NCBI RefSeq assembly: GCF_009761815.1
Contig: NZ_RWIN01000111.1
Location: forward strand, 1-64,000
Source: Pseudomonas sp. PB120
GTDB taxonomy: Bacteria; Pseudomonadota; Gammaproteobacteria; Pseudomonadales; Pseudomonadaceae
Length of the DNA stretch: 64,000 nt
Direction: 5' to 3'
Position numbers and translations under genes: made by a program
Shown here: piece by piece, positions 45,352 to 53,957 of the stretch
Position numbering within the stretch: position 1 is the stretch's first letter
How the letters are laid out: each line of letters opens with the position of its first letter
Notes under the pieces: model-generated
Told to the model about the DNA's origin: nothing
Seen by the model: the letters and a program-made list of their open reading frames with translations, nothing else
Database searches by the model: none

Positions 45352-46563
45352 ATGGCCGAACAAGGTTCGCCGCGCCGTTTTTCGCGCATAGATCGACTCC
45401 CCCCTTACGTTTTCAACATCACCGCCGAGCTGAAGATGGCCGCCCGTCGTCGTGGCGAAGACATCATCGACTTGAGCATGGGCAACCCCGACGGCCCCAC
45501 GCCGCCGCACATTGTCGAAAAGCTCGTCACCGTCGCCCAGCGCGAAGACACCCATGGCTACTCGACGTCCAAGGGCATCCCGCGCCTGCGCCGGGCGATT
45601 TCCAACTGGTACAAGGATCGCTACGAGGTCGACATCGACCCCGAAACCGAAGCCATCGTCACCATCGGTTCCAAGGAAGGCCTGGCGCACTTGATGCTGG
45701 CCACCCTCGACCAGGGCGACACGGTACTGGTGCCGAACCCGAGCTACCCGATTCACATCTACGGTGCCGTGATTGCCGGCGCCCAGGTGCGGTCGGTGCC
45801 GCTGGTTCCGGGCGTGGACTTCTTCGCCGAACTGGAACGGGCCATTCGCGGCTCGATCCCGAAACCGAAAATGATGATCCTCGGCTTCCCGTCCAACCCG
45901 ACCGCGCAGTGCGTGGAGCTGGACTTCTTCGAGCGGGTGATCGCCCTCGCCAAACAGTACGACGTACTGGTGGTGCACGACCTGGCCTACGCCGACATCG
46001 TCTACGACGGCTGGAAAGCCCCGTCGATCATGCAGGTGCCCGGCGCCAAGGACATCGCGGTGGAGTTTTTCACCCTGTCCAAGAGCTACAACATGGCCGG
46101 CTGGCGCGTCGGTTTCATGGTCGGTAACGCCGAACTGGTCAACGCCCTGGCGCGGATCAAGAGTTACCACGACTACGGCACGTTCACCCCGCTGCAAGTC
46201 GCCGCCATTGCAGCGCTGGAAGGCGATCAGCAATGCGTGCTCGACATCGCCGAGCAATACCGCCAGCGACGCAACGTGCTGGTCAAAGGCCTGCATGAAT
46301 TGGGCTGGATGGTCGAAAACCCGAAAGCGTCGATGTACGTCTGGGCCAAGATTCCCGAGGCGTATGCGCATCTGGGTTCGCTGGAATTCGCCAAGAAGCT
46401 GCTGGCCGAAGCGAAAGTCTGCGTCTCGCCGGGTGTCGGGTTCGGGGAATATGGGGATGATCATGTGCGCTTCGCACTGATCGAAAACCAGGACCGGATT
46501 CGTCAGGCCGTACGCGGGATTCGCGGGATGTTCCGGGCGGATGGGTTGGTCAGTAAATCCTGA
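45352..46563 (+). CDS. alaC: Alanine transaminase AlaC
   Basis: 403 residues of class I/II aminotransferase. PLP Lys244 lies in FTLSKSYNMAGWRVGF; PSNPTAQ (180-186) and the HDLAYADIVYDG segment complete the cofactor site. The N-terminal SRIDRLPPYVFN matches E. coli AlaC, which interconverts pyruvate and glutamate with alanine and 2-oxoglutarate. In pseudomonads it often lies near the threonine pathway, not so here. Confidence 0.92.
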   Translation: MAEQGSPRRFSRIDRLPPYVFNITAELKMAARRRGEDIIDLSMGNPDGPTPPHIVEKLVTVAQREDTHGYSTSKGIPRLRRAISNWYKDRYEVDIDPETEAIVTIGSKEGLAHLMLATLDQGDTVLVPNPSYPIHIYGAVIAGAQVRSVPLVPGVDFFAELERAIRGSIPKPKMMILGFPSNPTAQCVELDFFERVIALAKQYDVLVVHDLAYADIVYDGWKAPSIMQVPGAKDIAVEFFTLSKSYNMAGWRVGFMVGNAELVNALARIKSYHDYGTFTPLQVAAIAALEGDQQCVLDIAEQYRQRRNVLVKGLHELGWMVENPKASMYVWAKIPEAYAHLGSLEFAKKLLAEAKVCVSPGVGFGEYGDDHVRFALIENQDRIRQAVRGIRGMFRADGLVSKS

Positions 46564-46598
46564 CACCTGACACAAAAACCTGTGGGAATCACACTACT

Positions 46599-46729
46599 GT
46601 GGCGAGGGAGCTTGCTCCCGCTCGGCTGCGAAGCAGTCGTAAAACCGGAAAACGCGTTCTTCCTGATGTATCGCGGTGTCTGGTATGGGGCCGCTTCGCA
46701 GCCCAGCGGGAGCAAGCTCCCTCGCCACA
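46599..46729. repeat. REP-type inverted repeat (TGTGGCGAGGGAGCTTGCTCCCGCT class)
   Basis: Outer arms TGTGGCGAGGGAGCTTGCTC and its mirror to 46729, with inner GGCTGCGAAGCAGTCG and CGCTTCGCAGCC blocks. Confidence 0.88.
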
Positions 46730-46757
46730 AGAAGTGCACGTCACAATATTCTTTTCA

Positions 46758-46788
46758 ACAAAAAAACCGCATCACTGCGGTTTTTTTG
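46758..46788. terminator. Bidirectional terminator between alaC and gntP
   Basis: AAAAAACCGC pairs with GCGGTTTTTTT around ATCACT; A- and T-runs on the two sides serve alaC and convergent gntP. Confidence 0.88.
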
Positions 46789-46804
46789 TATTTGCCGAAT
46801 GTGC

Positions 46805-48157
46805 TTAGACAAACATCGACAACAGCAGGATAAAGCCCAGCGCCACCACGGACAGGATGGTTTCCATCGCTGTCCAGGTCTTGAAGGTTTCCGCCACGGT
46901 CATGTTGAAGTACTGCTTCACCAGCCAGAAACCGGCGTCGTTGACGTGCGACAAGATCAACGAACCGGCACCGGTGGCCAGCACCAACAGCTCACGGTTC
47001 ACACCCGGAATCATCCCCACCACCGGCACCACAATGCCCGCGCCGGTAATGGTCGCCACGGTCGCCGAACCGGTTGCCACGCGAATCACCGCCGCCACCA
47101 GCCAGGCCAGCAGGATCGGCGAGATCTGTGCGTTGACCGCCATGTGGCCGATCACGTCACCCACGCCGCTGGTCACCAGCATCTGCTTGAAGCCACCACC
47201 GGCACCGATGATCAGAATGATCGCGGCGGTCGGCGCAAGGCTCGCGTCGAGCAATTTCAGGATGCGTTTGGAGTCGATACCCTGGCGATGGCCGAAGGTG
47301 TAGAGCGACAACAACAACGCCAGCAACAACGCGGAGATCGGGTGACCGACCAGGTCCATGAAGGTGCGGAAGAAGTTGCCATCCGGCAGCGCCACGTCGG
47401 CGAAGGTCTTGAGCAACATCAGGAACACCGGCAACAGCACGGTGACCAGGGTGATGCCGAAGCTTGGCAGGTCGGCGGATTCCGGCTCGCGGGCCAGTTG
47501 ATCCACCAGTTCCTGGTTCGGATGACCCGGGATGTATTTGGCGATGAACGTGCCGTAGATCGGGCCGGCAATGATGGCCGTCGGCAGCGCAACGATCAGG
47601 CCGTACAGAATGGTTTTACCGATGTCGGCACCGAACACGCCGATGGCCAGCAGCGGGCCCGGGTGCGGTGGCACCAGGCCGTGTACCGCGGACAGACCGG
47701 CCAGCAGCGGGATACCGATCTTGATGATCGACACGCCGGTACGCCGCGCAACGATGAACACCAGCGGGATCAGCAGTACAAAACCGATTTCGAAGAACAG
47801 CGGGATGCCGACCAGGAAGGCCGCGAACATCATCGCCCACTGCACCTTTTCCTTGCCGAACGCCCGGATCAGGGTCTGGGCAATCTGATCCGCCCCGCCC
47901 GACTCGGCCATCATTTTGCCGAGCATGGTGCCCAGCGCCAGGATGATGCCGACGAAGCCGAGCACGCCACCGAAGCCGTCCTGGAACGCCTTGATGATGG
48001 TGCCGATCGGCATGCCGGACGTCAGCCCGAGAAAGGCGGCGGCAATGATCAGGGCAATGAACGGGTGAAGCTTGAACTTGGTGATCAGGACAATAAGCCC
48101 GATGACCGTGACCACTGCATCAAGCAGCAGGAACGTCTCGTGGGACATGCCAAACAT
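46805..48157 (-). CDS. gntP: GntP-family gluconate:H+ symporter
   Basis: 450 residues with about twelve hydrophobic helices. Family segments include GLVPPHPGPLLAIGVFGADIG (about 165-185) and GSATVATITGAGIVVPV near residue 345. Imports gluconate. A GntR-type operator lies at 48215-48230 and AGGAG precedes the start. Downstream of gntK by 82 nt on the same strand. Confidence 0.93.
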   Translation of the reverse strand: MFGMSHETFLLLDAVVTVIGLIVLITKFKLHPFIALIIAAAFLGLTSGMPIGTIIKAFQDGFGGVLGFVGIILALGTMLGKMMAESGGADQIAQTLIRAFGKEKVQWAMMFAAFLVGIPLFFEIGFVLLIPLVFIVARRTGVSIIKIGIPLLAGLSAVHGLVPPHPGPLLAIGVFGADIGKTILYGLIVALPTAIIAGPIYGTFIAKYIPGHPNQELVDQLAREPESADLPSFGITLVTVLLPVFLMLLKTFADVALPDGNFFRTFMDLVGHPISALLLALLLSLYTFGHRQGIDSKRILKLLDASLAPTAAIILIIGAGGGFKQMLVTSGVGDVIGHMAVNAQISPILLAWLVAAVIRVATGSATVATITGAGIVVPVVGMIPGVNRELLVLATGAGSLILSHVNDAGFWLVKQYFNMTVAETFKTWTAMETILSVVALGFILLLSMFV

Positions 48158-48214
48158 TAGGGGTGTCTCCTGGTTGTTGTTGTTATTAAAGCGGGTAATT
48201 CGCAGGCCGACAGG

Positions 48215-48230
48215 ACAGCGCTATCTTTTT
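48215..48230 (-). promoter_or_regulatory. GntR-type operator before gntP
   Basis: ACAGCGCTATCTTTTT on the plus strand. Its core AGCGCTA is shared with the sites before gntK and gntR and agrees with the AC-N-AAG-N-TAGCGCT motif reported for P. aeruginosa GntR (read on the minus strand). Confidence 0.65.
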
Positions 48231-48239
48231 CGGCGGCAC

Positions 48240-48773
48240 TCATACGGCTTGTTTCAGGCCGTTGGCCAGCCACCAGATGTGCGCCTGCTTCGCCAATTGG
48301 TCGACGCTATGGGTGGACGCGTCCAGAGCCAGGGTCAGGGGCTCGCCAACAGGTGATTCAAGGGTCGCGAACTGGCTGTCGATCAAGGTCGACGGCATGA
48401 AGTGGCCCGGCCGATGGGAAACACGGTCGGCGGCGACTTCAGGCGTGAGTTCAAGAAACACAAAGCCCAGGCCCGGCAAGGCACTGCGCAGGACTTCGCG
48501 GTAACTGTGTTTGAGCGCCGAGCAGGTCAGCACCGGACGCTGGCCCGTGGCGTCGACGCGACGCAGTTCAACGCACAGGCTGTCGAGCCAGCCGGCGCGG
48601 TCCTCGTCGTTCAGGGGAATACCCGCGCTCATCTTTTCGATATTGGCGGCAGGGTGGAAAGTATCGCCTTCAATGGCAGTGGCGCTGCTGAGCTCGCACA
48701 GGGCATCGCAGACGCTTGTCTTGCCGCAACCGGCAACGCCCATGATGACCAGGGCGGTGATGGGATGATTCAT
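48240..48773 (-). CDS. gntK: Gluconokinase
   Basis: 177 residues with P-loop GVAGCGKTS (14-22 from VIMGVAGCGKTS), DxFHP-type acceptor segment GDTFHPAANIEKMSAG and ALKHSYREVLR, as in thermoresistant GntK. Phosphorylates gluconate to 6-phosphogluconate, feeding the Entner-Doudoroff pathway. A GntR-type operator lies just upstream. Confidence 0.95.
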   Translation of the reverse strand: MNHPITALVIMGVAGCGKTSVCDALCELSSATAIEGDTFHPAANIEKMSAGIPLNDEDRAGWLDSLCVELRRVDATGQRPVLTCSALKHSYREVLRSALPGLGFVFLELTPEVAADRVSHRPGHFMPSTLIDSQFATLESPVGEPLTLALDASTHSVDQLAKQAHIWWLANGLKQAV

Positions 48774-48792
48774 GTAACACCTCAGCGCGCAG

Positions 48793-48807
48793 ACAGCGCT
48801 ACCTTTG
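48793..48807 (-). promoter_or_regulatory. GntR-type operator before gntK
   Basis: ACAGCGCTACCTTTG on the plus strand, 20 nt before the gntK start codon. Core identical to the site at 48944. Confidence 0.7.
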
Positions 48808-48943
48808 CCAGTTATGACACTAGACGAAAAGTAGAAGTTGCCGACGCCTTCTTGTCATTTTTGTGGGTTGCAGCATGTTCGTTCCCAACGCCGAAAAGCG
48901 AGGTTCAGGCAAAACTCGCTTACGCATTTGCAGCTGCTTCGGG

Positions 48944-48958
48944 ACAGCGCTACCTTAG
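48944..48958 (+). promoter_or_regulatory. GntR-type operator before gntR
   Basis: ACAGCGCTACCTTAG, 31 nt before the gntR start; suggests autorepression. Shares 13 bases with the gntK site, in the same orientation despite the opposite gene. Confidence 0.7.
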
Positions 48959-48988
48959 TGCCTTGAATTTTGTTTGGCAAGCCGCCCG

Positions 48989-50020
48989 ATGACCACCCCT
49001 AAAAACGATAAAAATACGCGAACCACTGGCCGTCCCACCCTGAATGAAGTTGCCCGATTGGCCGGCGTCAGCCCGATTACCGCTTCCCGCGCCTTGCGTG
49101 GGGTCAGCACGGTGGCTACCGAACTGGTGGAAAAAGTCCAGAAAGCCGCCCTCGACCTTAACTACGTGGTCAACCCCGCCGCCCGCGCCTTGGCCTCGGC
49201 CCAGAGCCATTCGGTGGTGGTGCTGGTGCCGTCGCTGTCCAACCTGTTGTTCATCGACACGCTGGAAGCCATTCATCAGGTGTTGCGCCCCAAAGGCTTC
49301 GAAGTGCTGATCGGCAACTTCCACTATTCGCGCGATGAAGAAGAAAACCTGCTGCGCAATTACATGGCCTATCAGCCGCGCGGCTTGCTGCTGACCGGGT
49401 TTGATCGCACGGAAAGTTCGCGGCGGATGATCGAGGCGAGCAACATTCCGTGCGTGTACATGATGGAACTGGACAGCGCGGCGGGCGTGAATTGCGTGGG
49501 TTTTTCACAACTTGCCGCCGGCGAAACCGCGGCCGAGCATTTGTTGTCCCGCGGCCGCAAGCGCCTGGCGTATATCGGCGCGCAACTGGATCAACGCACC
49601 TTGCTGCGCGGCGAAGGGTTTCGTAAAGCCCTGCAAAAAGCCGGCTTGTATGACCCGGACCTGGAAGTGCTGACGCCGCGCGCGTCCTCCGTCGGCCTGG
49701 GTGGCGAATTGTTCCTGCAACTGATGGCCAGTCATCCCGATGTCGACGCGATCTTTTTTGGTAACGACGACCTGGCGCAGGGCGCGCTGCTGGAAGCGAT
49801 GCGTTGCGGAATCAAGATCCCCGAGCAAGTGGCGATCCTCGGCTTCAACGACCTGCCCGCCTCGGCGCACATGGTGCCGCGCCTGAGCAGCATCAGCACC
49901 CCGCGCGAGGCCATTGGCCGTCGCTCGGCCGAACTGATGCTGACCTTGCTGGCCGGCAACACCGTGGCAAAACCGGTGCAGGACATGGGGTTTGAGTTGA
50001 AGGTGCGTGAGAGTACCTGA
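48989..50020 (+). CDS. gntR: LacI-family gluconate repressor GntR
   Basis: 343 residues from the ATG at 48989 (a TTG 15 nt upstream is unlikely). N-terminal LacI HTH (TLNEVARLAGVSPITASRALRG) and a periplasmic-binding-like effector domain (e.g. SVVVLVPSLSNLLFIDTLEAI, IFFGNDDLAQGALLEAM). Represses gntK and gntP until gluconate or 6-phosphogluconate binds. Divergent from gntK with three matching operators in the locus. Confidence 0.94.
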   Translation: MTTPKNDKNTRTTGRPTLNEVARLAGVSPITASRALRGVSTVATELVEKVQKAALDLNYVVNPAARALASAQSHSVVVLVPSLSNLLFIDTLEAIHQVLRPKGFEVLIGNFHYSRDEEENLLRNYMAYQPRGLLLTGFDRTESSRRMIEASNIPCVYMMELDSAAGVNCVGFSQLAAGETAAEHLLSRGRKRLAYIGAQLDQRTLLRGEGFRKALQKAGLYDPDLEVLTPRASSVGLGGELFLQLMASHPDVDAIFFGNDDLAQGALLEAMRCGIKIPEQVAILGFNDLPASAHMVPRLSSISTPREAIGRRSAELMLTLLAGNTVAKPVQDMGFELKVREST

Positions 50021-50041
50021 GTACGCCCGGCTGAACGGGCT

Positions 50042-50168
50042 CCTGTGGCGAGGGAGCTTGCTCCCGCTCGGGTGCGCAGCAACCGCAACACGGCCACTAC
50101 GGCTTACCTGAAAAAACGCGGTTGGGAGCGCTTCGCACTCCAGCGGGAGCAAGCTCCCTCGCCACAGG
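50042..50168. repeat. REP-type inverted repeat (TGTGGCGAGGGAGCTTGCTCCCGCT class)
   Basis: Outer arms CCTGTGGCGAGGGAGCTTGC and its mirror to 50168. The inner blocks (GGTGCGCAGC, GCTTCGCACTCCAGC) are diverged. It lies directly before the DUF6124 stop codon. Confidence 0.87.
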
Positions 50169-50175
50169 TTCGGTG

Positions 50176-50424
50176 CTATTGCTGCGGATCAAGGTTATCC
50201 AGCACCCGATTCACCGCCAACTCGGCCAGCATGATGATCTGTGCAATCGCCAGTGCCGTGTTGCGATGCGGGCCTTCCAGAAAAGTCGCAAAATCATTGG
50301 TCATCACACTCGCCGAGGCCAGTGATTCGCAGGCGTGGGCCAGCAGGGTTTCGTTATTGATGTCCGGTGCAATCGAGAACATTGGGCTGGGTTTGCGCGG
50401 GGGGTTCGGCGTGGGTTTGAACAT
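50176..50424 (-). CDS. DUF6124 (formerly DUF3077-like) family protein
   Basis: 82 residues. The conserved core is NETLLAHACESLASASVMTNDFATFLEGPHRNTALAIAQIIMLAELAVNRVLDNL, a helical family nearly confined to Pseudomonas and present in several copies per genome. No signal peptide. The ATG at 50424 follows AGGAGC. The upstream 200 nt form a series of hairpins on the transcript strand (50457-50638), suggesting RNA-level regulation. Function unknown. Confidence 0.87.
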   Translation of the reverse strand: MFKPTPNPPRKPSPMFSIAPDINNETLLAHACESLASASVMTNDFATFLEGPHRNTALAIAQIIMLAELAVNRVLDNLDPQQ

Positions 50425-50456
50425 GATGACGCTCCTGGAGTCATGGAGCTGCCACG

Positions 50457-50638
50457 ATTCGCTGCTAGACGAATGTAAGGTGACAGCTGTACGCGGGCTA
50501 GCAGACCGGGACTCTAGAACCGGTAGACCCGAAGGTCTTCCCACGCACAGCCGCCATAACGTGAACGGATCACGAACGGTGGACGCCATGCATCTAAAGT
50601 ATCCGGGCTGCTAGACCCGATCGCTGAATGGGCAGCGA
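50457..50638 (-). ncRNA. Candidate structured RNA leader of the DUF6124 gene
   Basis: Seven perfect short hairpins lie in 182 nt, 33 nt upstream of the ATG at 50424. Stems: 50457-50461/50470-50474; 50494-50496/50506-50508; 50505-50509/50520-50524; 50525-50529/50534-50538; 50560-50564/50570-50574; 50604-50607/50616-50619; 50621-50626/50633-50638. Two have the same 8-nt loop, UCUAGCAG, on different stems (AUUCG/CGAAU and CGGG/CCCG). A third contains CUGCUAG, complementary to it. One is a C(UUCG)G tetraloop on the minus strand only, so that is the transcribed strand. The 50506-50508 and 50505-50509 stems are alternatives. Nothing in 50639-50925 is recognised. Confidence 0.55.
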
Positions 50639-50925
50639 CACGGAACCATAGAGCCCGGGCACCAGACGCACAAGCCGGCGGATTCTGGCGTAGTTGTAGG
50701 CAATGGCGCAAGAAACTGTAGCCTTTGGAAACCCCCTGAAACCGCTTTCCTAAGGACCCTTCCTACACCCCTGCACGCTGCTCGTTCTCACGCCGCCAGG
50801 CAGCGCATCGCCCATGCCGCCGCTTTTCAACTAATCTTGAAAGTGCTCCCTATCCCGCTTATTGCCTGGCACGGTCGACGTCCTGTTAAAGTCGCGAAAC
50901 GTCGAATCGCTAACGGAGTAGCTCC

Positions 50926-51558
50926 ATGGAACACGCACTGAAAATCCTCGGTAAAGCCTCGTCCATCAACGTCCGAAAAGTCCTGTGGACTTGCGAAGAA
51001 CTGGGTGTTTCCTACGAGCGTGAAGATTGGGGCAGCGGTTACGCGTCGACCCACACGCCGGAGTTTCTACGGCTCAACCCCAATGCGCTAGTGCCGGTGA
51101 TCATCGACGAGGCCGGCGTGTTGTGGGAGTCCAACACCATCTGCCGTTACCTCGCCGGCAAACAGCAAAACACCGAACTGCTCCCGCACGAACCGGCGGC
51201 ACGCGCCCGGGTGGAACAGTGGATGGATTGGCAAGCCACCGAACTCAATCCGTCCTGGAGTTATGCCTTCACCTCGTTGGTGCGCAAGGACCCGGAATTC
51301 CAGGATGCGCACCGGCTCGCCGTTGGCGTAAGGGGCTGGAATCAGAAAATGGCCATCCTCGAACATCAACTCTCAGTCACCAAAGCCTATGTCGCCGGGC
51401 CGCACTTCACGCTGGCCGACATTGTCATCGGGCTGTCGGTGAATCGCTGGCTGATGACGCCCATCGAGCGCCCCGACTATCCGGCTATCGATGAGTATTT
51501 CCAACGGTTGGCCCAACGCCCGGGATTCATGAAACATGGCTGCAATGGCCTGCCTTGA
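50926..51558 (+). CDS. Glutathione S-transferase family protein
   Basis: 210 residues. N-terminal thioredoxin-like domain (KILGKASSINVRKVLWTCEELGVSYER, LNPNALVPVIID, WESNTICRYLAGK with the glutathione-binding Glu-Ser) and the C-terminal helical domain (FTLADIVIGLSVNRWLM). Conjugates or reduces xenobiotics. GGAG lies 6 nt upstream of the ATG. Confidence 0.93.
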   Translation: MEHALKILGKASSINVRKVLWTCEELGVSYEREDWGSGYASTHTPEFLRLNPNALVPVIIDEAGVLWESNTICRYLAGKQQNTELLPHEPAARARVEQWMDWQATELNPSWSYAFTSLVRKDPEFQDAHRLAVGVRGWNQKMAILEHQLSVTKAYVAGPHFTLADIVIGLSVNRWLMTPIERPDYPAIDEYFQRLAQRPGFMKHGCNGLP

Positions 51559-51690
51559 GCGACCAGTCGTTAAAACCTGGAGATTCATGGCAATAATCCG
51601 GCGAATTCAGGCGTACACACGCAGAAATTCACAAGCATTCATTTCCGATAGCAGGCTAAGCTCTTCCATCAATAAAAATTGGATCAGCTT

Positions 51691-53115
51691 ATGTCTGCCA
51701 GCAATCCCTCAGTCGCCATACCGGACGGCATCGACCCCGTCCGGGCCGCGCAAATCTCCGCACGCATTGACCGACTTCCCGCCGTCTCGACCCTGTGGCG
51801 TTTGGTGGCGCTGCTGTCGATCGGCGGCTTTTTCGAGCTCTATGACCTGTTCCAGACGGCCTACATCAGCCCGGGCCTGATCCGCGACGGAATCTTCGCC
51901 ACCGGCAGCCAAGGCGTGTTCGGTTTCTCTGATCAGGCAGCCTTTGCCTCGGCGACGTTTCTTGGGCTGTTCCTCGGTGCCAGCCTGCTCAGCCCGATGG
52001 CCGACCGTTTCGGCCGACGCGCCATCTTCACCTTCGCGCTGGTCTGGTACACGCTCGCGACCGTCGCCATGGGTGTCCAGAGCTCGGCGCTGGGCATTAT
52101 CTGCATGCGCTTTCTGGTGGGCATCGGGTTGGGCATCGAATTGGTGACCATCGACGCCTACCTCTCGGAACTGGTGCCCAAGCGCATGCGCAGTTCGGCG
52201 TTTGCCTTCGCGTTTTTCGTGCAGTTTTTGTCCGTGCCGGCGGTGGCGCTAATGTCGTGGTGGCTGGTGCCGCAAGCGCCGTTCGGCGTGTCCGGCTGGC
52301 GTTGGGTGGTGTTGGCCAGTGCGGTGTTTGCGCTGTTCATCTGGTGGTTGCGCAAGCGCCTGCCGGAATCGCCGCGCTGGCTGGCCCAGCATGGGCGCTT
52401 TGACGAAGCCGGCAAGATTCTTGACGACATTGAAGCGCGCTGCGTGAAGGACCAGGGCAAACCACTGGACGAGCCAGAACTGGCGGCGGTGGATATTCAG
52501 GGCACCGGGCGTTTCGCCGATATCTGGCAACCGCCGTACCGTCGTCGAGCCTTGATGCTGATCGTGTTTCACGTGTTCCAGGCCATCGGCTTCTTCGGTT
52601 TCGGCAACTGGTTGCCGGCGCTGTTGTCCGGCCAGGGTGTGAGCGTGACGCACAGCCTGATGTACGCGTTCATCATCACCCTCGCCTACCCGCTTGGGCC
52701 GCTGTTGTTTGTGAAGTTCGCCAATCGCTTCGAGAACAAGTGGCAGATCGTTGGTTCGGCACTGGGCGCCATGACGTTCGGTACGCTGTTCGCGTTGCAG
52801 ACCAGCGCCTTTGGCCTGATCTTCTGCGGCGTGATGATCACCTTCTGCAACGCCTGGCTGAGCTTCAGTTATCACTCGTACCAAAGTGAATTGTTCCCCA
52901 CCAACATCCGCGCCCGGGCGGTGGGGTTCTGTTACTCATTCAGTCGGTTGTCGACGGTGTTCAGCAGCTTGCTGATCGGGATTTTTCTCGAGCACTTCGG
53001 CACGCCGGGTGTATTGGCGTTTATCGTCAGCAGCATGTTGATCGTGATGGTGACCATCGGCTGGTTCGGCCCGCGCACCCGCAACCTGGCGCTGGAAAAC
53101 ATTGCTCATCGCTGA
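51691..53115 (+). CDS. Major facilitator superfamily transporter (metabolite:H+ symporter type)
   Basis: 474 residues from the ATG at 51691. Twelve helices with the MFS signatures DRFGRRAIFTFALVWY (about 104-119) and GIGLGIELVTIDAYLSELVPKRMRSSAFAFA typical of the sugar/metabolite:H+ symporter branch. Substrate unknown. It is followed by an unrelated hypothetical gene. Confidence 0.92.
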   Translation: MSASNPSVAIPDGIDPVRAAQISARIDRLPAVSTLWRLVALLSIGGFFELYDLFQTAYISPGLIRDGIFATGSQGVFGFSDQAAFASATFLGLFLGASLLSPMADRFGRRAIFTFALVWYTLATVAMGVQSSALGIICMRFLVGIGLGIELVTIDAYLSELVPKRMRSSAFAFAFFVQFLSVPAVALMSWWLVPQAPFGVSGWRWVVLASAVFALFIWWLRKRLPESPRWLAQHGRFDEAGKILDDIEARCVKDQGKPLDEPELAAVDIQGTGRFADIWQPPYRRRALMLIVFHVFQAIGFFGFGNWLPALLSGQGVSVTHSLMYAFIITLAYPLGPLLFVKFANRFENKWQIVGSALGAMTFGTLFALQTSAFGLIFCGVMITFCNAWLSFSYHSYQSELFPTNIRARAVGFCYSFSRLSTVFSSLLIGIFLEHFGTPGVLAFIVSSMLIVMVTIGWFGPRTRNLALENIAHR

Positions 53116-53269
53116 AGAAGCGGCAGCCCGCAACTGCCGCCTAACGGCAATAGTTCACCGCACACTCCATTGAACTGACGTCGAGCCCCCTGAAAACAGG
53201 GGGTTTGGGCGACGGCACGCTAATTGCTCCCGCTGCTGTACCCCCAAACAATGACAAGGTCTACTCATC

Positions 53270-53818
53270 ATGCTGGTCAGTGCAAAACAGACATTAGTGA
53301 CGCCGACGCCCAAACGCCCCGGTGACGAGCCGACCGCGGACGCCGCCAGTGGCCTCCAGTCCACGCTGGTGCAGCACCTGCAAAACACGTTGCAGATGCA
53401 AACCTTCAAAAACAATGCAGGTGTTGAGGCGAGCACCGCCAACCACACCACGCAACAGGTCAGCGCCGCCAGCAAAATAAGCGACAACGTGGATGAAGCG
53501 TTCGCCAAAACCCGCGTGACGCTGCAAGCGACCGATACCTCGACTACGTCAAAGTCCACCGATAGCTCGGCCATGGCGGATTTCAAGGACTACATGAGCA
53601 AGTCGCCGGAGCAGCGCTTGCACGACAGCATCCTGCAAGAGATGGGGCTGACCGAAGACGAAGTGAAAGCGATGCCGCCAGAGAAGCAACTGGCCATCGG
53701 CAAAGAGATTGCCCAGCGCATGGAAGACAAGTTGAAGCTGGCCAAGACCGAGAAAGAAGACAGCAGCAGCGATAAAAGCGGCAGCCAGGTTGTGGATAAA
53801 TTCCTGGCTTCGCTGTGA
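53270..53818 (+). CDS. Hypothetical protein, polar and partly disordered
   Basis: 182 residues, no signal or membrane helix. Residues 1-95 are Thr/Ser/Gln-rich with AADAASGLQSTLVQHLQNTLQMQTF. Residues about 105-165 form a compact helical segment (MADFKDYMSKSPEQRLHDSILQEMGLTEDEVKAMPPEKQLAIGKEIAQRMEDKL); the tail is charged. The layout resembles small proteins near secretion or chemotaxis genes, but I cannot place it. AAGG lies before the ATG; a REP element follows. Confidence 0.72.
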   Translation: MLVSAKQTLVTPTPKRPGDEPTADAASGLQSTLVQHLQNTLQMQTFKNNAGVEASTANHTTQQVSAASKISDNVDEAFAKTRVTLQATDTSTTSKSTDSSAMADFKDYMSKSPEQRLHDSILQEMGLTEDEVKAMPPEKQLAIGKEIAQRMEDKLKLAKTEKEDSSSDKSGSQVVDKFLASL

Positions 53819-53826
53819 CGACGCCA

Positions 53827-53943
53827 CTGTAGGAGCGAGCTTGCTCGCGATGGGCTAGAGATCGCCGCGGGGTATCAGGTGCCCCGCGTCATCGTTTACG
53901 ACCATCGTCGGAACGCCGCCCGGAGCTAGCTCGCTCCTACAGG
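53827..53943. repeat. Chimeric REP-type repeat (two classes joined)
   Basis: Left arm CTGTAGGAGCGAGCTTGCTCGCGATGG belongs to the common class; right arm ATCGTCGGAACGCCGCCCG then GAGCTAGCTCGCTCCTACAG belongs to another. Only the outer CTGTAGGAGCGAGC/GCTCGCTCCTACAG portion can pair fully. Confidence 0.82.
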
Positions 53944-53957
53944 TTATGCGTTGGGTG

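Noticed and set aside
46676..48160. Long plus-strand frame opposite gntP
   Set aside because: Antisense shadow, Gln/His/Arg-rich; gntP has operator, ribosome site and family motifs.
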